A stretch of 64,000 nt of DNA from CAVVVS01 sp963751355 (lineage in GTDB: Bacteria > Bacteroidota > Ignavibacteria > Ignavibacteriales > Ignavibacteriaceae): the NCBI GenBank assembly GCA_963751355.1, contig CAVVVS010000111.1, forward strand, positions 174,458 to 238,457. The letters run 5' to 3'. Under the pieces are notes generated by a model. It saw nothing but the letters and a program-made list of their open reading frames with translations. It searched no databases and was not told the origin of the DNA. Position 1 is the first letter of the stretch, and each line of letters opens with the position of its first letter. Positions 26,761 through 35,013 of this stretch are shown here, in pieces. The translations under genes and the position numbers were made by a program.

Positions 26761-26983
26761 CTATCGACATCCTCCTTTCTGGTGACTAAAAACTCTTAGA
26801 GATTTAGCAATTTAACGTGTTTATGTGTGCTCATTAACTAGACTAGCCGGGTGAAGAGGTTTCCAGGTTAGTCCGTTGGTAAAAAGTAGTAGTGATAAGA
26901 AATATAATAATTTTTCTGTATTAGTCAAGGCATGAAAAAAAATATAAAAATACGAAGTTATAATACCCCCTGAACTGTTTAAT

Positions 26984-27010
26984 AACAAAGCGGTTAGGTA
27001 CCGCTTTGTT
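26984..27010 (-). terminator. Hairpin following the 54-residue gene
   Basis: AACAAAGCGGT (26984-26994) and ACCGCTTTGTT (27000-27010) form a perfect 11-bp stem with a 5-base loop. It lies 8 bases after the stop of the minus-strand small gene. T-run is weak. Confidence 0.7.
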
Positions 27011-27017
27011 AAAAATG

Positions 27018-27182
27018 TTATTTAATCTCAGTTACCTTGCTTACATCATCTAGCTTAACAAATTTTTCGTTAAACTTGTAGGAACCACCTGAAGTTTTAA
27101 TTGTTTTAATTACTTTTACACTCACTCCGGCAGCTTTGGATTTAGCTTTCGCTTTATCGGCAAAAGACTGTTGTTTAGCCAT
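27018..27182 (-). CDS. 54-residue basic protein, resembles DUF4295
   Basis: Short gene read by hand. It begins MAKQQSFADKAKAKSKAAG and then VKVIKTIKTSGGSYKFNEKF, ending TEIK. The pattern VIKxxKxxxGxYxFxExxV recalls the DUF4295 family of small basic proteins that is conserved across Bacteroidota and often sits with ribosomal protein genes; that similarity is from memory. A GGAG Shine-Dalgarno 11 bases upstream of the ATG and a terminator hairpin right after the stop support expression. The protein is basic and lysine-rich (9 K in the first 30), consistent with RNA or ribosome binding. No L28/L33 genes are adjacent here. Confidence 0.75.
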   Translation of the reverse strand: MAKQQSFADKAKAKSKAAGVSVKVIKTIKTSGGSYKFNEKFVKLDDVSKVTEIK

Positions 27183-27684
27183 TTTTTACATACTCCTGAA
27201 TAAATTTAGAGTGCAAATATAAATATTATCAATTTTAAATAAAAGGGGAATATAAAACTAAGATTTACAAATATATCCAAAATACAACACTAATAAATAA
27301 GCTTCATAAATTAAATTTTCAGAAAATATTCTTGGAGCACTTTTTTAATTTATCTTTAGTTTCAAGGTGGTATTCATCAATTCTCTCTGAAGATTTTTTC
27401 CCCATTTATTATCCTCATCTTTTAATTTTGTCCCTCTGAGGCAAAAGATCTATAGGAAATTCAAACATCAAAGATAAAGAGTTAAATACGGATTGTTTAT
27501 TCAAATTCAAAAAAAATTAGAGAACAAATTGGATTCTGAATTTTTATATGAACTTGAAAGTATTATTGACACGGATGAATCTAGTATGTGATTCTTTTGA
27601 TCATTTACATTGGGCTGCAATTTTAACCTTCATTTTCATTATATTTAAATTTTATTTTAAAATCTAATTTCGGAGGATTATACA
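27183..27684. other. Intergenic region before glyS
   Basis: About 500 AT-rich bases with no supported gene. Two very short frames look vaguely protein-like (minus 27319-27405, 28 residues; plus 27493-27591, 32 residues); they may be remnants. Promoter of glyS not recognised. The Shine-Dalgarno for glyS (GGAGG, 27672-27676) is at the right-hand end. Confidence 0.4.
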
Positions 27685-29169
27685 ATCGAAAAGAAGAATA
27701 AAAACGATGTTTTGGATAAGATAGTTTCTCTAGCTAAGAGAAAAGGATTCGTATTTCAATCAAGTGAAATATACGGCGGATTAAACGGCTGCTGGGATTA
27801 CGGTCCTCTGGGAGTTGAGCTTCTAAAAAATATTAAAGAAGAATGGTGGAAGTTTATGACCTACAGGGAAAATATTGAAGGTCTGGATTCCTCTATTTTA
27901 ATGCACCCCAGGGTTTGGGAAGCTTCGGGACACGTAGAAAATTTTACCGATCCGATGATTGACTGCAAGCAATGTAAATCCCGCTACCGTTTGGATACAT
28001 TATCAGAATTAATAAATGAGAAAAAACAAGGCAAGGCAATAGACGCTCTCAAAGAGGTAATTAAAGAAAACGATAAATTGACTACAGTTTTTGAAAATAT
28101 TTCCGGAAATGCGGAAAATTTATTTGAAGGTTTGTTAGAAAACTTGGATTTAGGGAGTCTTTTACTTGCTGAATTAAATTGCCCGCAATGCGGTAATAAG
28201 AATACTTTTACTGCAGCAAGGAAATTTAATTTAATGTTCAAAACATTCATCGGACCGGTGGAAGATTCCGGTGCTGTGGTTTACCTCAGACCTGAAACCG
28301 CACAAGGGATTTTCGTAAACTTTCTGAACGTTCAAGGTTCGGCAAGACAAAAGCTGCCTTTTGGCATAGCACAAATAGGAAAGGCATTCAGGAATGAGAT
28401 AAATACTAAAAATTTTCTCTTTCGAACAAGGGAATTCGAACAGATGGAAATGCAGTTTTTCGTTAAACCGGCTGATGATAAACAATGGTTCAATTACTGG
28501 AAAGCGGAAAGATTAGACTGGTATACTTCCCTGGGAATGACTGCGGATAAACTTCGATATCATGATCACCCGGTAGATAAACTTGCACACTATGCAAAGG
28601 AAGCAACCGATGTTGAGTACCTTTTCCCTTTCGGCTGGGGTGAGATAGAAGGTGTACATAACCGTACCAATTTTGATTTGAGCCGTCATGAAGAGTACTC
28701 CGGAAAATCGATGAAATATTACGACGAAGAATTGAAAGAAAAATATATTCCGTACATTATTGAAACTTCCGCCGGGGCAAGCCGTTCGTTTATGGCATTT
28801 TTAATCGATGCTTATTATGAAGAAGAAGTAAAAGGTGAAATGAGATCGGTATTAAAGTTTCATCCTAAATTAGCACCCACAAAAGCTGCAATACTTCCCC
28901 TCGTTAACAAAGATGGGATGCCCGAAATTGCCAGAGAGATTGAAAAAGACCTGAGGAAAAATTTAAAAGTCTTTTATGATGACAAAGGTGCTGTCGGCAG
29001 AAGGTATAGAAGGCAGGACGAAGCCGGTACCCCGTTCTGCATTACGGTGGATACTCAAACCTTGCAAGATCAAACAGTTACTGTAAGAGAACGTGATTCT
29101 ATGGAACAAATTAGGATTTCAACAGATAAAATACTTGTGCATTTACTGGAAAGAATTCATAAAAGTTAA
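27685..29169 (+). CDS. glyS: Glycine--tRNA ligase, homodimeric (GlyQS) type, start probably ATC
   Basis: Single-chain class II glycyl-tRNA synthetase. 494 residues from the ATC at 27685. Class II motifs: motif 2 region FRNEINTKNFLFRTREFEQMEMQFF and motif 3 region SAGASRSFMAFL, with EVVF-type entry YGGLNGCWDYGPLG; zinc-like pairs CKQC and CPQC in the insert. The anticodon-binding domain is at the end (KLAPTKAAILPL). The first standard start is TTG 27712, but a perfect GGAGG lies 8 bases before ATC 27685 and the nine codons between read EKKNKNDV as in relatives. No ATG or GTG exists in frame after the upstream stop at 27658. Confidence 0.92.
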   Translation: MEKKNKNDVLDKIVSLAKRKGFVFQSSEIYGGLNGCWDYGPLGVELLKNIKEEWWKFMTYRENIEGLDSSILMHPRVWEASGHVENFTDPMIDCKQCKSRYRLDTLSELINEKKQGKAIDALKEVIKENDKLTTVFENISGNAENLFEGLLENLDLGSLLLAELNCPQCGNKNTFTAARKFNLMFKTFIGPVEDSGAVVYLRPETAQGIFVNFLNVQGSARQKLPFGIAQIGKAFRNEINTKNFLFRTREFEQMEMQFFVKPADDKQWFNYWKAERLDWYTSLGMTADKLRYHDHPVDKLAHYAKEATDVEYLFPFGWGEIEGVHNRTNFDLSRHEEYSGKSMKYYDEELKEKYIPYIIETSAGASRSFMAFLIDAYYEEEVKGEMRSVLKFHPKLAPTKAAILPLVNKDGMPEIAREIEKDLRKNLKVFYDDKGAVGRRYRRQDEAGTPFCITVDTQTLQDQTVTVRERDSMEQIRISTDKILVHLLERIHKS

Positions 29170-29198
29170 AGTCTTTTAGTAATAGTAATATCCTAATG

Positions 29199-29382
29199 GA
29201 AGCTGTTCCAAAAGTAATTTTTTCCGGAAAGTAGGATCTAGATAACATAGAGCGGTAAACCGCAATTAAAAAGTTTTAATCGGAAAATTTTTTTTATAAA
29301 AAGCAAAGATTTTAAATACAGTATCAAAGATTCGATTGGTTGTAAAGGGTTTTTAATTTGAAAATTACTTTTGGGACAGCCC
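29199..29382. repeat. MITE-like element with terminal inverted repeats
   Basis: Left end 29199-29220 and right end 29361-29382 are inverted repeats of 22 bases matching at 19 positions; the core is CTGTTCCAAAAGTAATTTT on the left and the complement of AAAATTACTTTTGGGACAG on the right. Such GGGCTGTCCCAAAAG-type ends are typical of several IS families. The interior (~140 bases) has no ORF, so this fits a miniature non-autonomous element. Target duplication not evident. Confidence 0.6.
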
Positions 29383-29413
29383 CTTCTTTTTAAAACTCAA
29401 GGATAAGTTTGAA

Positions 29414-30551
29414 TTGAAAAAGCTTTTGTTAATAATAATACTCATACAAACTTTTCCGTCGTTTTCTCAAACCTCCCGTTTTGATTCCACGGTTTTTTCA
29501 GGCATTAAACAAATCTATGACATTAAATTTAACGACGCAGAGCAAACGTTTAATTCGTTAGTCAAAAACTATCCTGACAAACCACAGGGAAAATTTTTTC
29601 TCGCCATGGTTGATTGGTGGCGTATTATGCTTAACCCTGATAATAAATCTTATGACGATGCTTTTATAAGTAAACTGGGAGATGTAATAAATCAATGCGA
29701 TAATATTTTGAAGAAACATTCAGACGATATCGATGCTCTTTTCTTTTAAAGGCGGAGCTATTGGATTCAGGGGGCGATTATACGCATTTAGAGATAGCTG
29801 GTTAAAAGCGGCCGACGACGGAAGAATGGCTTTGCCAATCGTTGAAAAAGTAGCAAAACTTGATCCGTCAAATGTAGATGTAAAGCTCGGTTTCGGAATT
29901 TATGATTATTACGCCGCCGTAATTCCGGATAACTATCCGGTCCTCAAACCGATAATGTTATTTTTCCCCTCGGGTAATAGAAAAAGAGGGTTAAAAGAAT
30001 TGACAAACGCAGCTATGAACGGGAAATATGCAAAATACGAATCACTTTATTTTTTGATGACACTTTATTACAATTATGAAAACAACCCCTACAAAGCGGA
30101 CGAGTTTTCGGAAATGCTCACCAAAGAATTTCCTGATAATCCGGTTTTTGAAAGATGGAAAGGACGAATTGCAGCTAAAATGGGTAACTATGTTAAAGCT
30201 GCCGAAGTTTTTAAAAATATTATAAACAAAGCCTCCGGAAATTATATTGGATATAATATGCCTAACATAAAAAGGGAAGCAACGTATTATGTCGCATTCA
30301 ATTTCCGTAATTTTAACAAATTGGATTCTGCAAAGTATTACTTTGGTGAGTGCGCCGAAATATCTAAAAAAATAGATAAAAAAGAGCCTTCAGGATTTTT
30401 AATAAATTCATATCTATATTTAGGAATGATAAACGATCAGCAGGGAAACCGGCAAGTTGCCGTGGCATATTACAAGAGTTTATTGGATATGAGGGAATAT
30501 GGACAATCTCATTCACTGGCTAAAAAATATTTAAAAAAACCGTACAAGTAA
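29414..30551 (+). pseudogene. TPR-type exported protein split by a +1 frameshift
   Basis: Two overlapping frames read as one protein. The 5' frame (TTG 29414, signal peptide MKKLLLIIILIQTFPSFSQ) stops with DIDALFF; the 3' frame resumes with KGGAIGFRGRLYAFRD. At 29741-29750 the sequence TTC TTTTAA has one extra T; with one T fewer it is TTT AAA GGC. Combined length is about 378 residues. The 3' part holds helical repeats of the TPR kind (YYAAVIPDNYP; KAAEVFKNIINKA; SYLYLGMINDQQGNRQVAVAYYKSLL). The break could be real decay, a sequencing error in a T-run, or +1 ribosomal slippage at TTT-TAA, as the Phe tRNA can re-pair. No upstream Shine-Dalgarno stimulator is seen. Confidence 0.75.
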
Positions 30552-30658
30552 ATTGCTATCACTTTTTGTAATGCCCTCTAATCTGAAAAAATCTTCCCGG
30601 AGGAATTATAAATATTTATAATTCCTTAATACAATATTAATCAATCAGTGAGCAGTGA

Positions 30659-31594
30659 TTATAGATTTGTCGAAACGCTGATTCTATGCATAGCACCGAT
30701 TAAGCCAAGCGATGAAAAACCGTAATCGAAATGATAATTTGAAATTACGGCACCCAATCCTACATTAAATCCTGCCAGCCCGGCAAAAGTACCGATTCTT
30801 AATTCATTTCTTCTCTCATTGTCGTAACCGAATCTAAGTCGTAAAACTTTGCTTAACTCAAATTCGGCTCCGACGCTAAAAGCATTAAATTTCGAAAAGA
30901 AATTATCTTTTTTCTCGTTTAAGCGGTGAAAATCTAAAGACAAATTGAGGGGCAGATGCTGCAGTCTTTTAGAGATTCCAATGACGATATCCAGCGGTAA
31001 GTTTTCTCTCGTAGAGTAATATGATGTAATTTGGCTTCCTAGGTTAAGGACAGCAAATCCGATTTCAATCATATCCCGGGGAATGGAATAATGCAGTCCC
31101 ATATCAAATGCAAAAGCTGTAGATGATCTGTCGGCAATACCCGAATAAATAAATTTAACGTTTGCTCCATAAGAGAAATCCGGTGCGATTATGTTTGAAT
31201 ATCCGCCTATGAATGCAACCTCACCGGCCTTATACTGGCCGGTTTTGTTTCCCCTATCATCGGCAGCAATGAATGTTCCGTAGTTAATATATTGAACTGC
31301 AGCGCCTATCCTGCCGATATTCTTCAAATCTGATGAGTAGGATAAACTTGCTAAATTAATATCTTCTAAGTGTTTTACGAATGAAAATGAAACCGGGGTG
31401 CCGGAAAGAAAATTTAAACCTGCCGGGTTATAAAAAATCACGTCCGGGTCATCATTATTTGATACAAAACTTCCTCCGAGTGCAGCTGCTCGAGCACTCA
31501 TATTTAATCTTAAAAATTCGTATGTATTTTGTCCGAAAGTATTAATAGAAAATAGAAAAAATACAATTATTACTGAAGTGAGAACTGCTCTCAT
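30659..31594 (-). CDS. porQ: PorQ-like type IX secretion outer-membrane protein
   Basis: 311 residues with signal peptide (MRAVLTSVIIVFFLFS, cleavage after FGQ). The mature protein starts YEFLRLNMSARAAALGGSFVSNNDDPDVIFYNPAGLN, the conserved opening of the PorQ/UPF0164 group; the rest is an amphipathic strand pattern (FGYDNERRNELRIG; NVGLGAVISNYHFDYGFSSLG). PorQ is a barrel-type accessory protein that helps anchor type IX cargo in the outer membrane. Presence agrees with cargo proteins at both ends of this window. PorV is a related possibility; the ALGG and NPAGL motifs are shared by both, but the size (PorV ~390) favours PorQ. Confidence 0.7.
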   Translation of the reverse strand: MRAVLTSVIIVFFLFSINTFGQNTYEFLRLNMSARAAALGGSFVSNNDDPDVIFYNPAGLNFLSGTPVSFSFVKHLEDINLASLSYSSDLKNIGRIGAAVQYINYGTFIAADDRGNKTGQYKAGEVAFIGGYSNIIAPDFSYGANVKFIYSGIADRSSTAFAFDMGLHYSIPRDMIEIGFAVLNLGSQITSYYSTRENLPLDIVIGISKRLQHLPLNLSLDFHRLNEKKDNFFSKFNAFSVGAEFELSKVLRLRFGYDNERRNELRIGTFAGLAGFNVGLGAVISNYHFDYGFSSLGLIGAMHRISVSTNL

Positions 31595-31829
31595 AAAACT
31601 CCTATAAAAACCGGCTGTTATTTAATAATATTAATATATAAAGACAAGTGAAATAATCTTTCAGGGATTTTAAAACTATTTTGTAATAAAATCTTTAATA
31701 ATAATAAATTAAAATACGAAGAAAAAATGGAAAATTTTATGTATATTTTTAGTATCACGCCCAATCAGTGAACCTTGTTTGGTTAAATTGCTTTATGTAA
31801 TTTTAAATTTCTTAATTCGGAGATAAAAA

Positions 31830-32678
31830 ATGAATACGCTGAAGACAGTATTTTTGATGACAATAATGATGGTCTTGTTCCTTCTGGTTGGGAATCTACT
31901 CGGCGGAAAAACCGGCATGACGATAGCATTGATATTTTCTCTTCTAATGAATTTTGGAACATACTGGTTTTCTGATAAAATAATACTATCAATGTATAAG
32001 GCTAAAGAAGTCACCAAAGACACTGCTCCCAGATTATATACATTAGTCGAAGAACTGGCAAAAAATGCTCAATTACCAATGCCGCGAGTTTATGTTATAA
32101 ACGATCCGACTCCCAACGCATTCGCTACCGGAAGGGATCCTCAGCACGCAGCTGTCGCTGCAACCACGGGGATCGTCAGGGGTTTGAATAATGAAGAGTT
32201 GGCTGGTGTGCTAGGGCATGAACTTGCACACGTGAAACATCGTGATATTCTAATAGGAACAATAGCAGCTACTTTTGTAGGTACTATTACTTATCTTGCA
32301 GAAATCGCGGGCTGGGCAATGATGTTCGGAGGCGGAAGAAGCGGCAGGGATAATGAGGGATTGTCATCTTTATTTTTGATTATACTTGCACCTATTGCGG
32401 CAACTTTACTCCAATTGGCGGTGTCACGCTCGAGGGAATTTGCCGCAGATGCAGGCGGTGCAAAAATATCAGGTAACCCTTTGGCTTTAGCTTCTGCTTT
32501 GGGAAAATTGGAACAGGCTAATAAAATAAAACCCGTTACGAATGCTGGCCCATCTTCTGCACATATGTTTATCGTGAATCCGTTAAGCGGGAAAAGTCTG
32601 ATGAAATTATTTTCGACTCACCCTTCGACAAATGATCGTATAAAAAGACTTCAAGAAATAGCTGCCGGAAGAATATAA
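31830..32678 (+). CDS. htpX: Membrane-bound zinc metalloprotease HtpX
   Basis: 282 residues, M48 family. Zinc motif HELAH at residues 130-134 (LGHELAHVKHRD), third ligand in SREFAADAGGA. Two N-terminal and two further hydrophobic segments (IAATFVGTITYLAEIAGWAMMFG; LFLIILAPIAATLLQLAV) place the active site in the cytoplasm, with the usual NPLSG and FSTHPSTNDRIKRLQ near the C-terminus. It degrades misfolded membrane proteins. It stands alone, divergent from porQ. Confidence 0.95.
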   Translation: MNTLKTVFLMTIMMVLFLLVGNLLGGKTGMTIALIFSLLMNFGTYWFSDKIILSMYKAKEVTKDTAPRLYTLVEELAKNAQLPMPRVYVINDPTPNAFATGRDPQHAAVAATTGIVRGLNNEELAGVLGHELAHVKHRDILIGTIAATFVGTITYLAEIAGWAMMFGGGRSGRDNEGLSSLFLIILAPIAATLLQLAVSRSREFAADAGGAKISGNPLALASALGKLEQANKIKPVTNAGPSSAHMFIVNPLSGKSLMKLFSTHPSTNDRIKRLQEIAAGRI

Positions 32679-33075
32679 TAATAAGTTGTTTAAAATTGAC
32701 CGGATGAAAGGAATTGCATAAGGAATAATATGATTATTCCGTTAACTCCGAAAAAGTTATTCGATTTTAAAAGTACAAGCAACTTACTACCGATCAAATA
32801 ATACTTTTTCATTAAATTTTCTGTTAAATCGTTATGTAAATTCATCTAGATGTCTTTATAGATGTATTCCCACAGATTTTTAAAGTGAAAAATTACTCTT
32901 ATAAACTCAAATTATTATAATATCTTAAAACATATTTCACTTTTGTGTGCAGACAGAAGTATACCCTGATTTGACTTTCCAGGCTTAATTTAAGCTAACA
33001 TAATTCATGTAAAATTATGTATATTTGTAAATGTAGGCTTATATAAATAGAAAACAGTGAAAAAAAACGAGTTTT
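32679..33075. other. Intergenic region before the envelope operon
   Basis: 397 AT-rich bases. TATATTTG at 33020-33027 fits the -7 element TAnnTTTG and is 49 bases from the next ATG (33076), but no TTG lies 20 bases upstream. No gene seen. Confidence 0.4.
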
Positions 33076-33711
33076 ATGCAAAAACGGCAAAATAAATTTT
33101 CCACTAAAAATTACATTCCTTTCTATCTATTCTTTTTGATACTATTAAAACCGGTTTTTCTATACCCTCAAAGCACTAATAATTTGGATGTATTTGATAA
33201 TCTGGTCGATTCTGCTTCAGTACAAATTAGAAATTCAATTCCCGCAGCATCAAAAAATATTTACCTGCAGCTAAATCTAGGGCAATCTTATTCAGTATTC
33301 GGTAATCGTCTCATTGCCGATTTGCAATCAGGCGGAATAAATGTATCTACAATTAGAGATACTTCTTTAAACTCACCGCCGATATTAAGTTTTGTTATAG
33401 ATAATGCAAGAGTTAAATATGGAGAGATGTTTAGGAAAGCATTTTTCGGAAGTTTTTATGTACAGAGGGATATTTCAATAAAAGGTAATTTTGCGATAAT
33501 CACAAACAAATCGGTGGTTCAAAAATTTTCTTTTAATTCCCTGGATACTGTAAGAGTATCTGATGTTCGTGACCTGGAGAATGAGTCATTCCCTTTTACG
33601 CAGGGCAAACTTCCTACCGAACCGTTTTTCTCAAGTTTTTATGAACCGGTAATTGCTATCGGAACTGCGGCGGTTGCCATATACTTATTCTTCAAAGTTA
33701 GGAGTAAGTAG
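33076..33711 (+). CDS. Exported protein of unknown function
   Basis: 211 residues. Signal-like N-terminus (KNYIPFYLFFLILLKPVFLYPQ) and a C-terminal membrane segment (FYEPVIAIGTAAVAIYLFFKVRSK), so it is anchored in the inner membrane with most of the chain outside. The middle is a mixed alpha/beta region beginning DVFDNLVDSASVQIRNSI. I do not recognise the family. It is probably the first gene of the run bamD-thioesterase-FG-GAP-protease-ccm, 64 bases before the BamD-like gene, so a role in the envelope is likely. Confidence 0.6.
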   Translation: MQKRQNKFSTKNYIPFYLFFLILLKPVFLYPQSTNNLDVFDNLVDSASVQIRNSIPAASKNIYLQLNLGQSYSVFGNRLIADLQSGGINVSTIRDTSLNSPPILSFVIDNARVKYGEMFRKAFFGSFYVQRDISIKGNFAIITNKSVVQKFSFNSLDTVRVSDVRDLENESFPFTQGKLPTEPFFSSFYEPVIAIGTAAVAIYLFFKVRSK

Positions 33712-33775
33712 TAAATTTTGCCTTTGAAGCGTGCCGCTTTTTAATTATAATTGTATTTTAAATTTATGAAATCAA

Positions 33776-34546
33776 ATGTTTGGAATTATGAAAAATCTCT
33801 TAATTGGAGTTCTTTTATCGTTGATTTTTTGGGGCTGTGCAGCTACGGTGGACACTGCGGATATGACCCCTTCACAAAGACTGGCTTATGCTATTAAATT
33901 ATATAATAATGAAAGTTATGATGATGCAGTAAAAGAATTTCAAGCAATTGCCCTTCAATATGCAGGTAATATAGTTGTAGACGATGCACAGTATTATTTA
34001 GGGATGACAAGGTACAAGCGTAAGGAATATATTCTTGCAGCTTATGAATTCAGTAAGCTTATCAAAAATATGCCTTCAAGCAAACACTTAAGTGACGCAC
34101 AATATATGCTGGCTCAATGCTATTATGAGCTTTCGCCTAATTATGCTTTGGAGCAAAAATATACTAAGAAAGCTATCCAAGAGTTTCAGGCTTTTATCGA
34201 TTTCTTCCCTACTAATTCAAGGGTTCCCGAAGTGGAGAAAAAAATTGCAGAAATGAATGACAAGTTAGCACATAAAGAATATCATACTGCTTATATTTAT
34301 GAAAAAATGGAATATTATACTGCCGCTTTGATATATTATAATTATGTAATGGAAGATTATCACGAAACTAAATATGCTCCTATGGCATTATACTCAAAAA
34401 TTGAGTTATTGGTTGACAGGGATAAAAATGATGAAGCGTTAGCTGCAATAAACGAATTTATACAAAAGTTTCCTAATAATTCTAATATAGATGGCGTTAA
34501 GAAAATTCAGAAATCTCTTGAGAAAAAACTTGCCTCTTCAAAATGA
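33776..34546 (+). CDS. bamD: BamD-like outer-membrane assembly lipoprotein
   Basis: 256 residues. Signal peptide with lipobox ending FWGC, so an outer-membrane lipoprotein. The mature part is a TPR array: LYNNESYDDAVKEFQAIALQY, AQYYLGMTRYKRKEYILAAYEFSKL, DAQYMLAQCYYELSPNYALEQKYTKKAIQEFQAF, all as in BamD/ComL, which works with BamA in barrel assembly. The SPNYALEQKYT segment is a family hallmark. Start could be ATG 33776 or 33788 (MKNLLIGVLL). The stop overlaps the next gene by four bases. Confidence 0.88.
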   Translation: MFGIMKNLLIGVLLSLIFWGCAATVDTADMTPSQRLAYAIKLYNNESYDDAVKEFQAIALQYAGNIVVDDAQYYLGMTRYKRKEYILAAYEFSKLIKNMPSSKHLSDAQYMLAQCYYELSPNYALEQKYTKKAIQEFQAFIDFFPTNSRVPEVEKKIAEMNDKLAHKEYHTAYIYEKMEYYTAALIYYNYVMEDYHETKYAPMALYSKIELLVDRDKNDEALAAINEFIQKFPNNSNIDGVKKIQKSLEKKLASSK

Positions 34547-35013
34547 AAAAGCCAAAAAAAGTAAGTGATTCTACTATTATTATGACCGAGCTGGTACTTC
34601 CCAATAATACTAATCAGCTCGGTAAATTACTGGGCGGTCGGCTGATGAACTGGATAGATATTTGTGCCGCTTTATGCGCCGCAAAGCATAATAACCGTGT
34701 TTGTGTTACCGCTTCGGTCGATAGGATAGATTTTCATCATTCCATTAATTTAGGGGATGCGGTTACGCTTAATGCATCTGTTAACCGGGTTTTTAATACT
34801 TCGATGGAAATTGGAGTAAAGGTATTTGCAGAATCTTTTAAGAAAGGTACAAAGATTCATACCAATACTGCGTATTTAACATTTGTAAGTGTTGATAATC
34901 AGGGCAGGCCCGTCAAAGCGACAAAAGCTATTCCGGAATCTAATGAAGAAAAAAGACGATATGAGGAAGCCCTACAAAGAAGGGAAACCAGGCTTAAAAA
35001 TAGAATTAAATAA
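34543..35013 (+). CDS. Acyl-CoA thioesterase, hotdog fold (YciA/BFIT-like)
   Basis: 156 residues. Single hotdog domain with the conserved LGKLLGGRLMNWIDI region (substrate and dimer contacts) and SVDRIDFHHSINLGDAV. Such enzymes hydrolyse acyl-CoA; chain preference cannot be read here. The start overlaps bamD by four bases (ATGA), and its 3' part overlaps the start region of the FG-GAP gene. A charged C-terminal tail follows the domain. Confidence 0.88.
   Translation: MKKPKKVSDSTIIMTELVLPNNTNQLGKLLGGRLMNWIDICAALCAAKHNNRVCVTASVDRIDFHHSINLGDAVTLNASVNRVFNTSMEIGVKVFAESFKKGTKIHTNTAYLTFVSVDNQGRPVKATKAIPESNEEKRRYEEALQRRETRLKNRIK

Noticed and set aside
27319..27405. 28-codon minus-strand frame with a GAGGA before ATG
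   Set aside because: Too short and without known relatives; could be a remnant.
27493..27591. 32-codon plus-strand frame ending DTDESSM
   Set aside because: TTG start without Shine-Dalgarno; may be a fossil but cannot be supported.
34889..34960. Upstream extension of the FG-GAP gene
   Set aside because: Overlaps the thioesterase coding region and encodes no recognisable signal; translation probably starts further in.
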